From positions 1 to 64,000 of the forward strand of contig JALHMX010000006.1 in the NCBI GenBank assembly GCA_022843825.1: a DNA stretch of 64,000 nt. The letters run 5' to 3'. Positions 26,079 to 34,086 of the stretch are shown piece by piece. The number at the start of each line of letters is the position of its first letter. Position 1 is the stretch's first letter. A model generated the notes under the pieces. The model did not search any database. It had not been told where the DNA came from and worked only from the letters and a program-made list of their open reading frames with translations. The translations under genes were made by a program, and so were the position numbers. This DNA is from Pseudobdellovibrionaceae bacterium (GTDB lineage: Bacteria > Bdellovibrionota > Bdellovibrionia > Bdellovibrionales > Bdellovibrionaceae).

Positions 26079-26666
26079 TTAAAGATTCTCTAAAAAGTAA
26101 TCAACGGCTTGAATAAGCTCATAGTCTGGTCCTGAATTATCTATACAAAAATCGGCGCGTTTAATTTTATAAGATAAAGGAAGTTGTGCATTTATTCGCA
26201 ACAAAGCCTCGACTTCAGTCAAGCGACTACGTTTAATTAATCGCTGAAGTTGAGTAGCGGCATCACACCAAACAACAACTGTCATATCAAAATCACTTTC
26301 CATATTTTTTTCAAACAATAGCGGTACATCATAAAATACCACAGCCACACCTTGAGACTTGTATTTATCTTTCAAACTTTGCACTTCTTCACGAATCAGC
26401 GGATGTAAAAAGCTCTCTAACTGCTCTTTTTTACTGGCAGATTCAAAAACAACTTGTCCTAGTTTTTTTCGATCTATGTTTAACCGGTCATCTAAAATAT
26501 CTTCGCCGAAATAAGATAAAATTCGATCGTAACCCTCTGACTGAATTTGAGTGACCTGATGTGAGACCTGATCTGCATCAATAACTTTGTAACCTCGACT
26601 TTCGATGAGTCTAGCTACTGTTGATTTCCCTGTTGCGATACCACCCGTAAGTCCTATCCATTTCAT
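26079..26666 (-). CDS. coaE: dephospho-CoA kinase
   Basis: Catalyses the last step of coenzyme A synthesis, ATP-dependent phosphorylation of dephospho-CoA. The P-loop GLTGGIATGKSTVARL is at residues ~5-20, followed by VIDADQVSHQ, the CoaE-specific HPLIREEV and VFYDVPLLFEKNME, and the RL lid RLIKRSRLTEVEAL. Length (195 aa) is normal for the family. It stands alone on the minus strand, divergent from the kinase gene across about 60 bases. Confidence 0.96.
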   Translation of the reverse strand: MKWIGLTGGIATGKSTVARLIESRGYKVIDADQVSHQVTQIQSEGYDRILSYFGEDILDDRLNIDRKKLGQVVFESASKKEQLESFLHPLIREEVQSLKDKYKSQGVAVVFYDVPLLFEKNMESDFDMTVVVWCDAATQLQRLIKRSRLTEVEALLRINAQLPLSYKIKRADFCIDNSGPDYELIQAVDYFLENL

Positions 26667-26729
26667 AAGCCCGTATTTTTACATATATTTATTTAAAGAT
26701 CGACTCTTTTTTAGCCGATAGTTTTAGTG

Positions 26730-28559
26730 ATGTCGAAGGTCGAAAACTTTGGAAAATATTTATTACTCGAAAAGCTGGCGGTGGGCGGCATGGCCGAGGT
26801 GTATCTAGCGAAATCTGCTGGGGCAAATGGCTTGGCTAAGCTTGTGGCACTCAAACGCATACTTCCTCAGTTCACTAACAATCCTGATTTTATTTCGATG
26901 TTTAAAGAAGAAGCTAAGGTCGCTATTAATCTTAATCACTCCAACATAGTCTCGATCTATGATTTTGGAATTGAAGACAGTCAGTTTTATCTTGTTATGG
27001 AGTTTGTTGACGGACGTAACTTAAGACAAATCATCAATGAGATGAAAAAGTTGAATAAATCTTTCTCTATCGATCAAGCTGTATATATCATTAAAGAGGC
27101 TGCGGCCGGACTTAATCACGCGCATCGTTGTGTCGACTCACATTCCGGGAAACCTTTAAATATCACTCACAGAGACATGAGTCCTCAAAATATTATGATT
27201 TCATTTGAAGGCGAAACGAAAGTCATTGATTTTGGTATTGCTAAAGCGGAAACAGAGGCCGAGGCCACCAAAGCCGGTACCCTAAAGGGAAAGTTTTCTT
27301 ATATGAGTCCCGAGCAAGCTGAGGGCTACCCTATTGATCCACGCACAGATGTTTTTGCCCTAGGAATTATACTTTGGGAACTTCTAGCTAATGATCGACT
27401 ATTTACAGGCAGTAATGAAGGCGCAATTCTTCGAAAAATTCGTGATGGACAAGTGCCTGCCATTCGTAAAATTAATCCCACTGTTCCACCTGAACTTGAG
27501 CGTATCGTTATGAAAGCCTTGGCTAAAGATAAAAATGTACGCTATCAAACAGCAGCTAATTTTCATAAAGATCTAAATTTATTTTTAAATACTCAATATC
27601 CTGATTTTTCTACTCATGATTTTAGTATGTTCGTAAGAGAGTGCTTTAAAGTAGGTTATGCTGAGGGCAAAGAAAAACTTATCGCCTACGCTAAGATACA
27701 GCCTCCGCCTATAGAACCATACCCTTCCGAAGTTATAAGTGGAACAAAGACTACATCAGAGCCTTTACCTTTACCACCAATAGGCATAGCGAAGCAAAAC
27801 GTCAGCTGGGATGGTTTAAAATCAGCTTCATTATCTAAAAGACCAATGTCGCATGACACGCGGGCAGGTGTATCCATACATTCAACATCAAATACACAGT
27901 TAAAATACAAAAAAGTTAAGCGCACTAGTCCGTTAAAAGATGTAATACCTAAAATAGCATTACTTGGAGTCATTGCCTTTGCAGGATTCGTTGGCTATAA
28001 AAATTATTTTTTAAATACAAAAAAAGGACCCTCTCAAAAAGCTGTGTCTGTGACCAAGAAAGCACCTGTTGATAAATCAAATGAGACGCAAATTGATATG
28101 GCAGCTACCGCTTCAACGCGACTATCTGTATCCAGTGAACCACCAGGAGCAAGAATATTTGTAGATGGTCAAAGCACAAATCAATTCTCTCCGGCTATTG
28201 TAACTGTCACTGTCAATAAACCCGTTACTATTACTTTAATTAAAGACGGGTTCTATAAATATCAAATATCAAAAGAATTTAATAACGCCTCTTCGTTAAA
28301 AGCTGTACTTACAGCAATGCCTCCTATGGGTTACATTAATGTTCATGTCGCAAATGGCGGAACCGATTCTATAATCACAGTGGATGGCGTTCGCCTTGAT
28401 TCTCGCCCACCCATTAAAAATTACGCCATTCCTGCTGGTAAAGAAATCGAAATTAAAGCTTTTAATCCAATGAACAATCTGGAAGGCCGTACAAAAGTTC
28501 GAGTTACTCCAAACAAAATTCAAGACGTACAAATTATACTTAAGCGCATAAAAAAATGA
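26730..28559 (+). CDS. membrane Ser/Thr protein kinase with C-terminal PEGA domains
   Basis: A Hanks-type kinase domain (~1-280): G-loop LAVGGMAEVYLA, VALKR lysine ~42, catalytic loop HRDMSPQN near 145, DFGIAK near 165, and the activation region GTLKGKFSYMSPEQ. A Pro-rich linker (~310-370) leads to one transmembrane helix (~405-425, IALLGVIAFAGFVGY) and two periplasmic PEGA modules (SVSSEPPGARIFVDG and a weaker second with ITVDGVRL). PEGA domains usually bind surface components, so the kinase probably senses the envelope. Start: ATG at 26730 chosen over the GTG just before it. Its stop overlaps the start of the acyl-CoA synthetase (ATGA), implying coupled expression. Confidence 0.93.
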   Translation: MSKVENFGKYLLLEKLAVGGMAEVYLAKSAGANGLAKLVALKRILPQFTNNPDFISMFKEEAKVAINLNHSNIVSIYDFGIEDSQFYLVMEFVDGRNLRQIINEMKKLNKSFSIDQAVYIIKEAAAGLNHAHRCVDSHSGKPLNITHRDMSPQNIMISFEGETKVIDFGIAKAETEAEATKAGTLKGKFSYMSPEQAEGYPIDPRTDVFALGIILWELLANDRLFTGSNEGAILRKIRDGQVPAIRKINPTVPPELERIVMKALAKDKNVRYQTAANFHKDLNLFLNTQYPDFSTHDFSMFVRECFKVGYAEGKEKLIAYAKIQPPPIEPYPSEVISGTKTTSEPLPLPPIGIAKQNVSWDGLKSASLSKRPMSHDTRAGVSIHSTSNTQLKYKKVKRTSPLKDVIPKIALLGVIAFAGFVGYKNYFLNTKKGPSQKAVSVTKKAPVDKSNETQIDMAATASTRLSVSSEPPGARIFVDGQSTNQFSPAIVTVTVNKPVTITLIKDGFYKYQISKEFNNASSLKAVLTAMPPMGYINVHVANGGTDSIITVDGVRLDSRPPIKNYAIPAGKEIEIKAFNPMNNLEGRTKVRVTPNKIQDVQIILKRIKK

Positions 28560-30289
28560 AAAAAGCAAAAAAACCAGTTTATATAGATTCGATACATCAA
28601 TGGATTTCTGAGCTTAAAGATAGAAAAGATCTTATTGCTGTAAAATATAAAAAAGGCAATAAATGGCAGTCCGTGACTTGGCCAGAATATTTGAAAAAAA
28701 TTGTCTTTATTGCAGAGTTACTTCAAAAAATAAAAACAAAGAAAAAAATTACTCGCAAACAAAATAACATCGCTTTAATGAGTGGTACTCGTTGGGAGTG
28801 GAGCGCCATCGACATCGCGACCGTGGGTAATAATGATGTCCTCGTTCCGCTTTACCCCAATCAAACGGACTCGGATTTAATCTATATTCTTGAAAACTGT
28901 CGACCCGCAGTTTTAGTCGTCGAAAATAAAAAATCTGCTGAGCAAGTTAAGCGTATCCAATTAAAACTTAGCTTTAAACTTGAAGTACTTATTATCGAAG
29001 ATATGAAAGTAAAAACAACGAATATAAAAGAAAAAAATGTAAATGCTTTTCTTAAAAATTTATCATTGGCTAAACCTGAAGACACCATGACAATTATTTA
29101 TACTTCGGGCACGACAGGTCACCCTAAGGGAGTAGTTCTTCAACACAAAGCACTTATTTCTGAGATCACCGAAACGTTTAGCTTGTTTGACCTTTTTGAA
29201 AATGATGGAGAACAAAAATCTTCACTCGCTTTTTTACCTTTTGCTCACGTCATGGGAAGAATTGAACATTGGGGAAGTTGTTATGCAAAATACACACTGG
29301 CCTTTGCAGAATCAATTGACACTTTAAAACATGATTTGGCCGACGTACAACCCGATTTTTTAGTCGCAGTTCCCCGAATATTTGAAAAAATCTATGCGGG
29401 CATTATCAATAAAGTTGAAACTCAACCATTAAAGAAGAAACTTTTCGATTACACATTGGATTTAGCCAAACAAGTTGATTATCATCGATCCACTGGACAA
29501 GTCATGGGCCTCAGTCTGATTTTGCAGTACCAAGTGCTGTCACGTTTAGTATTTAAACCTATTCAAGATGTTTTTGGTGGCAAACTTAAGTTCGCCATTT
29601 GTGGTGGAGCTCCTTTAAGCGAAGATTTAGGAAAACTTTTTTCACTTATCGGCATTGAAGTCCTAGTGGGCTACGGTTTAACTGAAACTTTTGCAGCCGT
29701 CGCTATTAATACAACGAAAAATCAAAAATCTGGAACTGTGGGAAAACCTGTGGGTGATGTGGAATTAAAGTTTGAAACCGATGGTGAAATTCTGATCCGC
29801 ACTCAAAAATTAATGAAAGAATATTACAAAAATCCAGAGGCCACCGCTGAAGTCATAGACAAGCAAGGTTTCTTCCGCACTGGAGACATCGGAGAGCTTA
29901 CGCCTGACGGATATTTAAAAATTACAGATCGCAAAAAAGATCTAATAAAAACCTCAGGTGGAAAATACGTAGCCCCTCAAAAAATTGAAAATTTATTAAA
30001 ACAAAATCCGCTCATTTCCCAGATCTTAGTCATTGGCGACCAGCAAAAGTACATTTCAGCCATCATCAGCGTTGAAAAAGATGAAATTAGTCCTGAAGAT
30101 ATCAACGAAATCAAAAAATCCATCCATCAAGTCAACTCCATATTGCCTAGCTACGAATCCATCAAAAAATTCGAAATAGTCAATGAAGCGTGGACGACGG
30201 CCAATAGTAGCTTAACCCCATCCATGAAAGTTAAGCGCAAGTTCTTAGAAAAAAAATACTCAAGCCTCATTCAAAAAATGTATTCTTAA
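28556..30289 (+). CDS. AMP-forming long-chain acyl-CoA synthetase
   Basis: An adenylate-forming enzyme of 577 aa that activates a fatty acid with ATP and CoA. The P-loop is TIIYTSGTTGHPKGVVLQH, motif A5 is GYGLTETFA, the hinge is TGDIGELTPDGYLKITDRKKDLIKTSGGKYVAPQ, and the C-terminal Lys region is present. The large N-terminal domain and 'LKITDRKKDLIKTSGGK' wording are typical of the FadD15/AMP-binding group of bacterial long-chain synthetases. It overlaps the kinase gene by 4 bases, and a REP-like hairpin begins right after its stop codon. Chain-length preference cannot be read. Confidence 0.92.
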   Translation: MKKAKKPVYIDSIHQWISELKDRKDLIAVKYKKGNKWQSVTWPEYLKKIVFIAELLQKIKTKKKITRKQNNIALMSGTRWEWSAIDIATVGNNDVLVPLYPNQTDSDLIYILENCRPAVLVVENKKSAEQVKRIQLKLSFKLEVLIIEDMKVKTTNIKEKNVNAFLKNLSLAKPEDTMTIIYTSGTTGHPKGVVLQHKALISEITETFSLFDLFENDGEQKSSLAFLPFAHVMGRIEHWGSCYAKYTLAFAESIDTLKHDLADVQPDFLVAVPRIFEKIYAGIINKVETQPLKKKLFDYTLDLAKQVDYHRSTGQVMGLSLILQYQVLSRLVFKPIQDVFGGKLKFAICGGAPLSEDLGKLFSLIGIEVLVGYGLTETFAAVAINTTKNQKSGTVGKPVGDVELKFETDGEILIRTQKLMKEYYKNPEATAEVIDKQGFFRTGDIGELTPDGYLKITDRKKDLIKTSGGKYVAPQKIENLLKQNPLISQILVIGDQQKYISAIISVEKDEISPEDINEIKKSIHQVNSILPSYESIKKFEIVNEAWTTANSSLTPSMKVKRKFLEKKYSSLIQKMYS

Positions 30290-30348
30290 AAAGGTGCCTG
30301 GCTACTTTTAGATATGCACCGCGTTCCTAAAAGTAGCCTGGCACCTTT
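30290..30348. repeat. REP-like inverted repeat (22-bp arms)
   Basis: AAAGGTGCCTGGCTACTTTTAG (30290-30311) and its complement (30327-30348) differ at one central position and enclose a 15-nt loop. It starts at the stop codon of the acyl-CoA synthetase. There is no T-run, so it looks more like an extragenic palindrome than a classical terminator. A related single arm, AAAGTAGCCTGACCCCTTTTAG, lies at 39177-39198 next to the RAYT-type transposase. Confidence 0.75.
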
Positions 30349-30422
30349 AGTCACCGCTGTAAAAATTTTTTACAGGTAGATTCTTCAGGATGCCCTATAT
30401 CCTATCTTAGACCGTGGAGAGG

Positions 30423-30450
30423 TTGGAATACGGTATGCTTAGATTATAAG
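30423..30450 (+). promoter_or_regulatory. candidate sigma-70-type promoter of the Gly/Tyr-rich lipoprotein gene
   Basis: TTGGAA (30423-30428), a 16-bp spacer and TATAAG (30445-30450), 20 bases upstream of the ATG. Fair matches to both hexamers; start site not determined. Confidence 0.4.
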
Positions 30451-30469
30451 TATTGAATTGGAGAGATTT

Positions 30470-31060
30470 ATGAAAAGCTTTAAATCGATTACATTTTTAG
30501 GTTCGATCTTGGTGTCATTAGTGGTGATGAGCTCTTGTCAAAAAAATGAGAGTGGCTCTTCTCAGCCCGCTCACATCAACAACACCTGTATAAATAACCC
30601 AAGCTTATGCCAACCAAACATTTATCAACAAGGATCAGGTTTCTATCCTTATGGATACGGCGGTTATGGTAGTGGCTATCCGTATGGAGTAAACAGCTTT
30701 CACTATATGAATAATTCAGCCTACTTATGTAGCTGTCCTGCCGGCACCGTGCCGACTTACAATAACTATGGCGGTTTAGGTTGCGTAAACGCTGGGTACA
30801 CTTATGGCGGTGGAGCGTACGCTTACTTCGGCTGGGGAACATCAGGCGCGACTAACAATCAATGGGTAAATATCCCGCAAATCAGTAACCACACTGGCTA
30901 TAACCAATCTAATTGCTATAACGGTGTAGTTCAATCCTGCTTTGTTGACCAACCGAGTACTTGTAGCGCTGGATTCACATGCCAAGCGACATCTGCACAA
31001 ACCCGATTAGGGCTATGCGTCTCGAACAACGCTATTAATACTGGCGGCGGACCTCGGTAA
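30470..31060 (+). CDS. Gly/Tyr- and Cys-rich lipoprotein, 196 aa
   Basis: A lipoprotein signal ends in VMSSC (lipobox), followed by QKNESGSS. The mature part has a low-complexity Tyr/Gly tract (YPYGYGGYGSGYPYG) around residues 55-70, and then Cys-containing segments (LCSCPAGTVPTY, NCYNGVVQSCFVD, STCSAGFTCQA, LGLC) that look like small disulfide-bonded, EGF-like loops. No family was recognised. The ATG at 30470 has GGAGAG seven bases upstream; a TTG four codons earlier is unlikely. Probably a surface-exposed envelope protein (inference from lipobox and composition). Confidence 0.75.
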   Translation: MKSFKSITFLGSILVSLVVMSSCQKNESGSSQPAHINNTCINNPSLCQPNIYQQGSGFYPYGYGGYGSGYPYGVNSFHYMNNSAYLCSCPAGTVPTYNNYGGLGCVNAGYTYGGGAYAYFGWGTSGATNNQWVNIPQISNHTGYNQSNCYNGVVQSCFVDQPSTCSAGFTCQATSAQTRLGLCVSNNAINTGGGPR

Positions 31061-31082
31061 TTTTAGCTGATAATTAAGCGCG

Positions 31083-31141
31083 TGAAATCTCGACAGAGAA
31101 TAGGCTGAATGCTAGCCTATTTCTTTAAATAGGAGATTTCA
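31083..31141 (+). promoter_or_regulatory. structured 5' leader that can hide the ribosome site of the M3 peptidase gene
   Basis: TGAAATCTC (31083-31091) pairs perfectly with GAGATTTCA (31133-31141), which contains part of the AGGAG ribosome site and the first base of the ATG. Inside it is a second hairpin, AATAGGCT (31099-31106) with AGCCTATT (31114-31121), followed by TTCTTT. The inner hairpin could also be a terminator for the upstream lipoprotein gene. The outer stem would block translation initiation unless opened. Confidence 0.5.
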
Positions 31142-33195
31142 TGACTAGTCTAAATCCTTTACTGCAACCCTTTACCAACAAAGACCAAACCGTCCCCTTT
31201 GATCAAATTAAAACGGAACACTATATTCCCGCTTTAAACTCGGCTATTGCTGAAGCTCAAGAGCGTTTTAAACAAATTAAACAGAATAAAGACACCACTT
31301 TTGAAAACACCATTTTAGCTTTAGAGCAGATGTCTGAAAAGGTCGACAGGATTTCAAGTGTTTACTTTAATTTATTTTCCTCTGAGGCTGATGCGTCCAT
31401 GCAGGCTCTTGCTCAACAGATCTCTCCATTACTTTCTAATTTTTCGTCAGATATTTCTTTAGACTCAACCTTATTTCAAAAAATAAAGTTCATCTATGAT
31501 CACCGTAAGGATTTAAATCTTGTTGGCGAAGATCTCAAGCTAACGGAAAAAATGTACAAAGATTTTTCTAGAAACGGTGCCTTGCTTTCAGATAAAGACA
31601 AAGAATCTTTAAGAAAAATTGATCAAGAGCTTTCTGTCCTTTCCCCGCAGTTCTCTGAAAACGTGTTAAAAGCCACAAATGCCTATGAACTATGGATTGA
31701 CAATAAAGAGGATCTAAAAGGGCTTCCAGAAGGCGCCATAGAAGCTGCGGCTATGTCCGCAGAACAAAAAGGCAATGTAGGTAAATGGTTATTCACTTTA
31801 CAAGCACCTTCTTTAATTCCTTTTTTGACCTATGCAGATTCTCGACCTTTACGCGAGAAAATATGGAGAGCCAATGCAAGTAAAGCGTTTGGCGGCGAAT
31901 ATGATAATCAAGAGATTATTTTAAAAATAATTAAACTTAAGTATGACCGCGCGATTTTGTTAGGCTTTAAAAACCATGCTGATTATGTCTTGCAAGAGCG
32001 AATGGCTGAAAAACCAGAGGCCGTTTTTAATTTTTTGAATAAAATTTTAGAGCCCTCTAAAAAAGCAGCCGAAAAGGACTTGGCGGAGGTGCGAAGTTTC
32101 AAAAAAGAACTTGAGAGAAATGATGACATCAAGCCCTGGGACTTTGCCTATTATTCAGAAAAATTAAAAGAGAAAAAATATGCTTTTAATGAAGAAGAGC
32201 TTCGTCCTTATTTTAAGTTAGAAAATGTAATTGAAGGCGTTTTTAAACATGCTGAACAACTCTATGGATTAAAATTTATCGCCTCTAATGAATACTCGAC
32301 TTATCATCCTGACGTAAAAACTTTTGAAGTTTACGATCACTCACATGGCAAAAATAACACGCCTGAAAATTATATCGGTGTTTTTTATATGGACTTCTTC
32401 CCGCGCGAAACTAAAAAAGGTGGCGCGTGGATGACCAGTTATCGCGAACAAGGCTTATGGGGAAAAGATATTAAACGCCCCCATGTTAGTATCGTTTGTA
32501 ATTTCACCAAGCCGACACCAACCAAACCTTCACTGCTTGATTATAACGAAGTAACAACTTTATTTCATGAATTTGGACATGCCCTTCATGGCTTGTTATC
32601 AAAATGTAAATATCGTTCGTTGAGTGGCACCAATGTTTATTGGGATTTCGTAGAGCTTCCCTCTCAAATTATGGAAAACTGGGCTAGGGAAAAAGAGGGC
32701 TTGGATTTATTCGCTAAGCATTACGAAACTCAAGAGCCTTTACCCGCTGAGCTTATAGCTAAAATTAAAAAAGCTGAACAGTTTCAAAGTGGCTGGATGA
32801 GCCTGAGACAAGTTTCCTTTGGGCTACTAGACATGAAGTGGTACACGACGCCGCCAAGTCAAATCACTGACGTGGATGAGTTTGAAACTCAAGCGGCCGC
32901 TGCAACTCGCATTATTCCTAAAGAGCCCAACACTAATATGTCATGCAGTTTTAGCCACATTTTTGCTGGTGGGTATTCAGCGGGCTATTATTCTTATAAA
33001 TGGGCTGAAGTATTAGATGCTGACGCTTTTGAATACTTCAAACAAGAAGGCTTGTTTAATAAAGCCGTAGCTAGTCAGTTTAAAAACTCTATTCTTAGTC
33101 GCGGAGGCACAGAGCACCCCATGAAGCTTTACATTGATTTTAGAGGACGCGAGCCCGATGCCGAATCATTACTTCGAAGAGACGGACTGCTCTAA
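31141..33195 (+). CDS. M3-family zinc oligopeptidase
   Basis: A 684-aa thimet-oligopeptidase-fold enzyme (OpdA/PrlC or Dcp type). The zinc motif is TLFHEFGHALHGLLS with the first His at residue 476, and the third ligand Glu lies in the ELPSQIMENW block about 30 residues later. Further family blocks are GVFYMDFFPRETKKGGAW and GGYSAGYYSYKWAEVLDADAF. There is no signal peptide, so it is cytoplasmic and probably degrades short peptides. OpdA and Dcp cannot be separated by eye. GGAG precedes the ATG. Its stop is directly followed by the nadK ATG. Confidence 0.93.
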   Translation: MTSLNPLLQPFTNKDQTVPFDQIKTEHYIPALNSAIAEAQERFKQIKQNKDTTFENTILALEQMSEKVDRISSVYFNLFSSEADASMQALAQQISPLLSNFSSDISLDSTLFQKIKFIYDHRKDLNLVGEDLKLTEKMYKDFSRNGALLSDKDKESLRKIDQELSVLSPQFSENVLKATNAYELWIDNKEDLKGLPEGAIEAAAMSAEQKGNVGKWLFTLQAPSLIPFLTYADSRPLREKIWRANASKAFGGEYDNQEIILKIIKLKYDRAILLGFKNHADYVLQERMAEKPEAVFNFLNKILEPSKKAAEKDLAEVRSFKKELERNDDIKPWDFAYYSEKLKEKKYAFNEEELRPYFKLENVIEGVFKHAEQLYGLKFIASNEYSTYHPDVKTFEVYDHSHGKNNTPENYIGVFYMDFFPRETKKGGAWMTSYREQGLWGKDIKRPHVSIVCNFTKPTPTKPSLLDYNEVTTLFHEFGHALHGLLSKCKYRSLSGTNVYWDFVELPSQIMENWAREKEGLDLFAKHYETQEPLPAELIAKIKKAEQFQSGWMSLRQVSFGLLDMKWYTTPPSQITDVDEFETQAAAATRIIPKEPNTNMSCSFSHIFAGGYSAGYYSYKWAEVLDADAFEYFKQEGLFNKAVASQFKNSILSRGGTEHPMKLYIDFRGREPDAESLLRRDGLL

Positions 33196-34086
33196 ATGAA
33201 AGAACGAAAGCTCAGTTTAAAATCGAATAAAAAAATTGCTTTAGTTTATCGTATTCATTCACCGGAAGCTGTGCGCATGGCCAAGAAAGTGGCTGAAAAA
33301 TTAAAATCTAAAAGGTATGATGTATTCACAGCTCCTGAGCAAAAAGCTATTGCAGGCACCAAAACAGTAGTGAGTTCTAATGAGCTAAAAGATATGAGCT
33401 TGATCATCGTATTAGGCGGAGATGGTACTTACTTGCGTGCCGTACGACTGCTCCGTGGCCATCCTGTACCCATTCTCGGCTTCAACATGGGATCACTGGG
33501 TTTTTTAACTTCTCACCCTGTCAGCGAAGTTTTTAAGGTTATAGACGAAACTTTAAAAAATAATATGGTTACAGAGCAACGAAGTCGCCTTCACACCTCA
33601 GTTCATTTGAAATCGGGTAAGAAAGTTACTTTTGATGCCCTAAATGATATTGTGATTGAGCGTGGATCTTTTTCGCAATTGATCAGTACCTCGGTTTATT
33701 TTAATAAGGCTTATGTTAATGATATTAAGGCGGATGGTATTATTATTTCCACGCCAACAGGATCAACAGCTTATAATTTGGCTGCCGGGGGACCAATTCT
33801 TCATCCAGAAGTCCAAGCTTTAGTAGTTACCTCAGTAGCGCCCCATTCGCTCAGCAGTCGCCCGTTGATTTTTCCTGATCATCATAAATTAACTTTAAAA
33901 GTACAAACCTCATCGGCCCATTTAATTATTGATGGCCAAAAAGTTTTGGATCTTTCACCCGACGATGAAGTAACTATCTCTCGCTGTGAGAAGGACCATT
34001 TAATGATACGCAAACCTAAATTTAATTTTTTCAACTTACTTAAAGAAAAGCTAAAGTTTGGAGACCGATATGTTACAGGAGCTTAA
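33196..34086 (+). CDS. nadK: NAD kinase
   Basis: ATP-dependent NAD phosphorylation to NADP. The family GGDGT motif is in LIIVLGGDGTYLRAV, followed by PILGFNMGSLGFLT, NDIVIERG, and the NAD-binding ADGIIISTPTGSTAYNLAAGGPI, then VAPHSLSSRPLIFP. Length (296 aa) is normal. The ATG abuts the M3 peptidase stop with no gap, and the last 17 bases overlap recN, so the three are one transcription unit. Confidence 0.96.
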   Translation: MKERKLSLKSNKKIALVYRIHSPEAVRMAKKVAEKLKSKRYDVFTAPEQKAIAGTKTVVSSNELKDMSLIIVLGGDGTYLRAVRLLRGHPVPILGFNMGSLGFLTSHPVSEVFKVIDETLKNNMVTEQRSRLHTSVHLKSGKKVTFDALNDIVIERGSFSQLISTSVYFNKAYVNDIKADGIIISTPTGSTAYNLAAGGPILHPEVQALVVTSVAPHSLSSRPLIFPDHHKLTLKVQTSSAHLIIDGQKVLDLSPDDEVTISRCEKDHLMIRKPKFNFFNLLKEKLKFGDRYVTGA

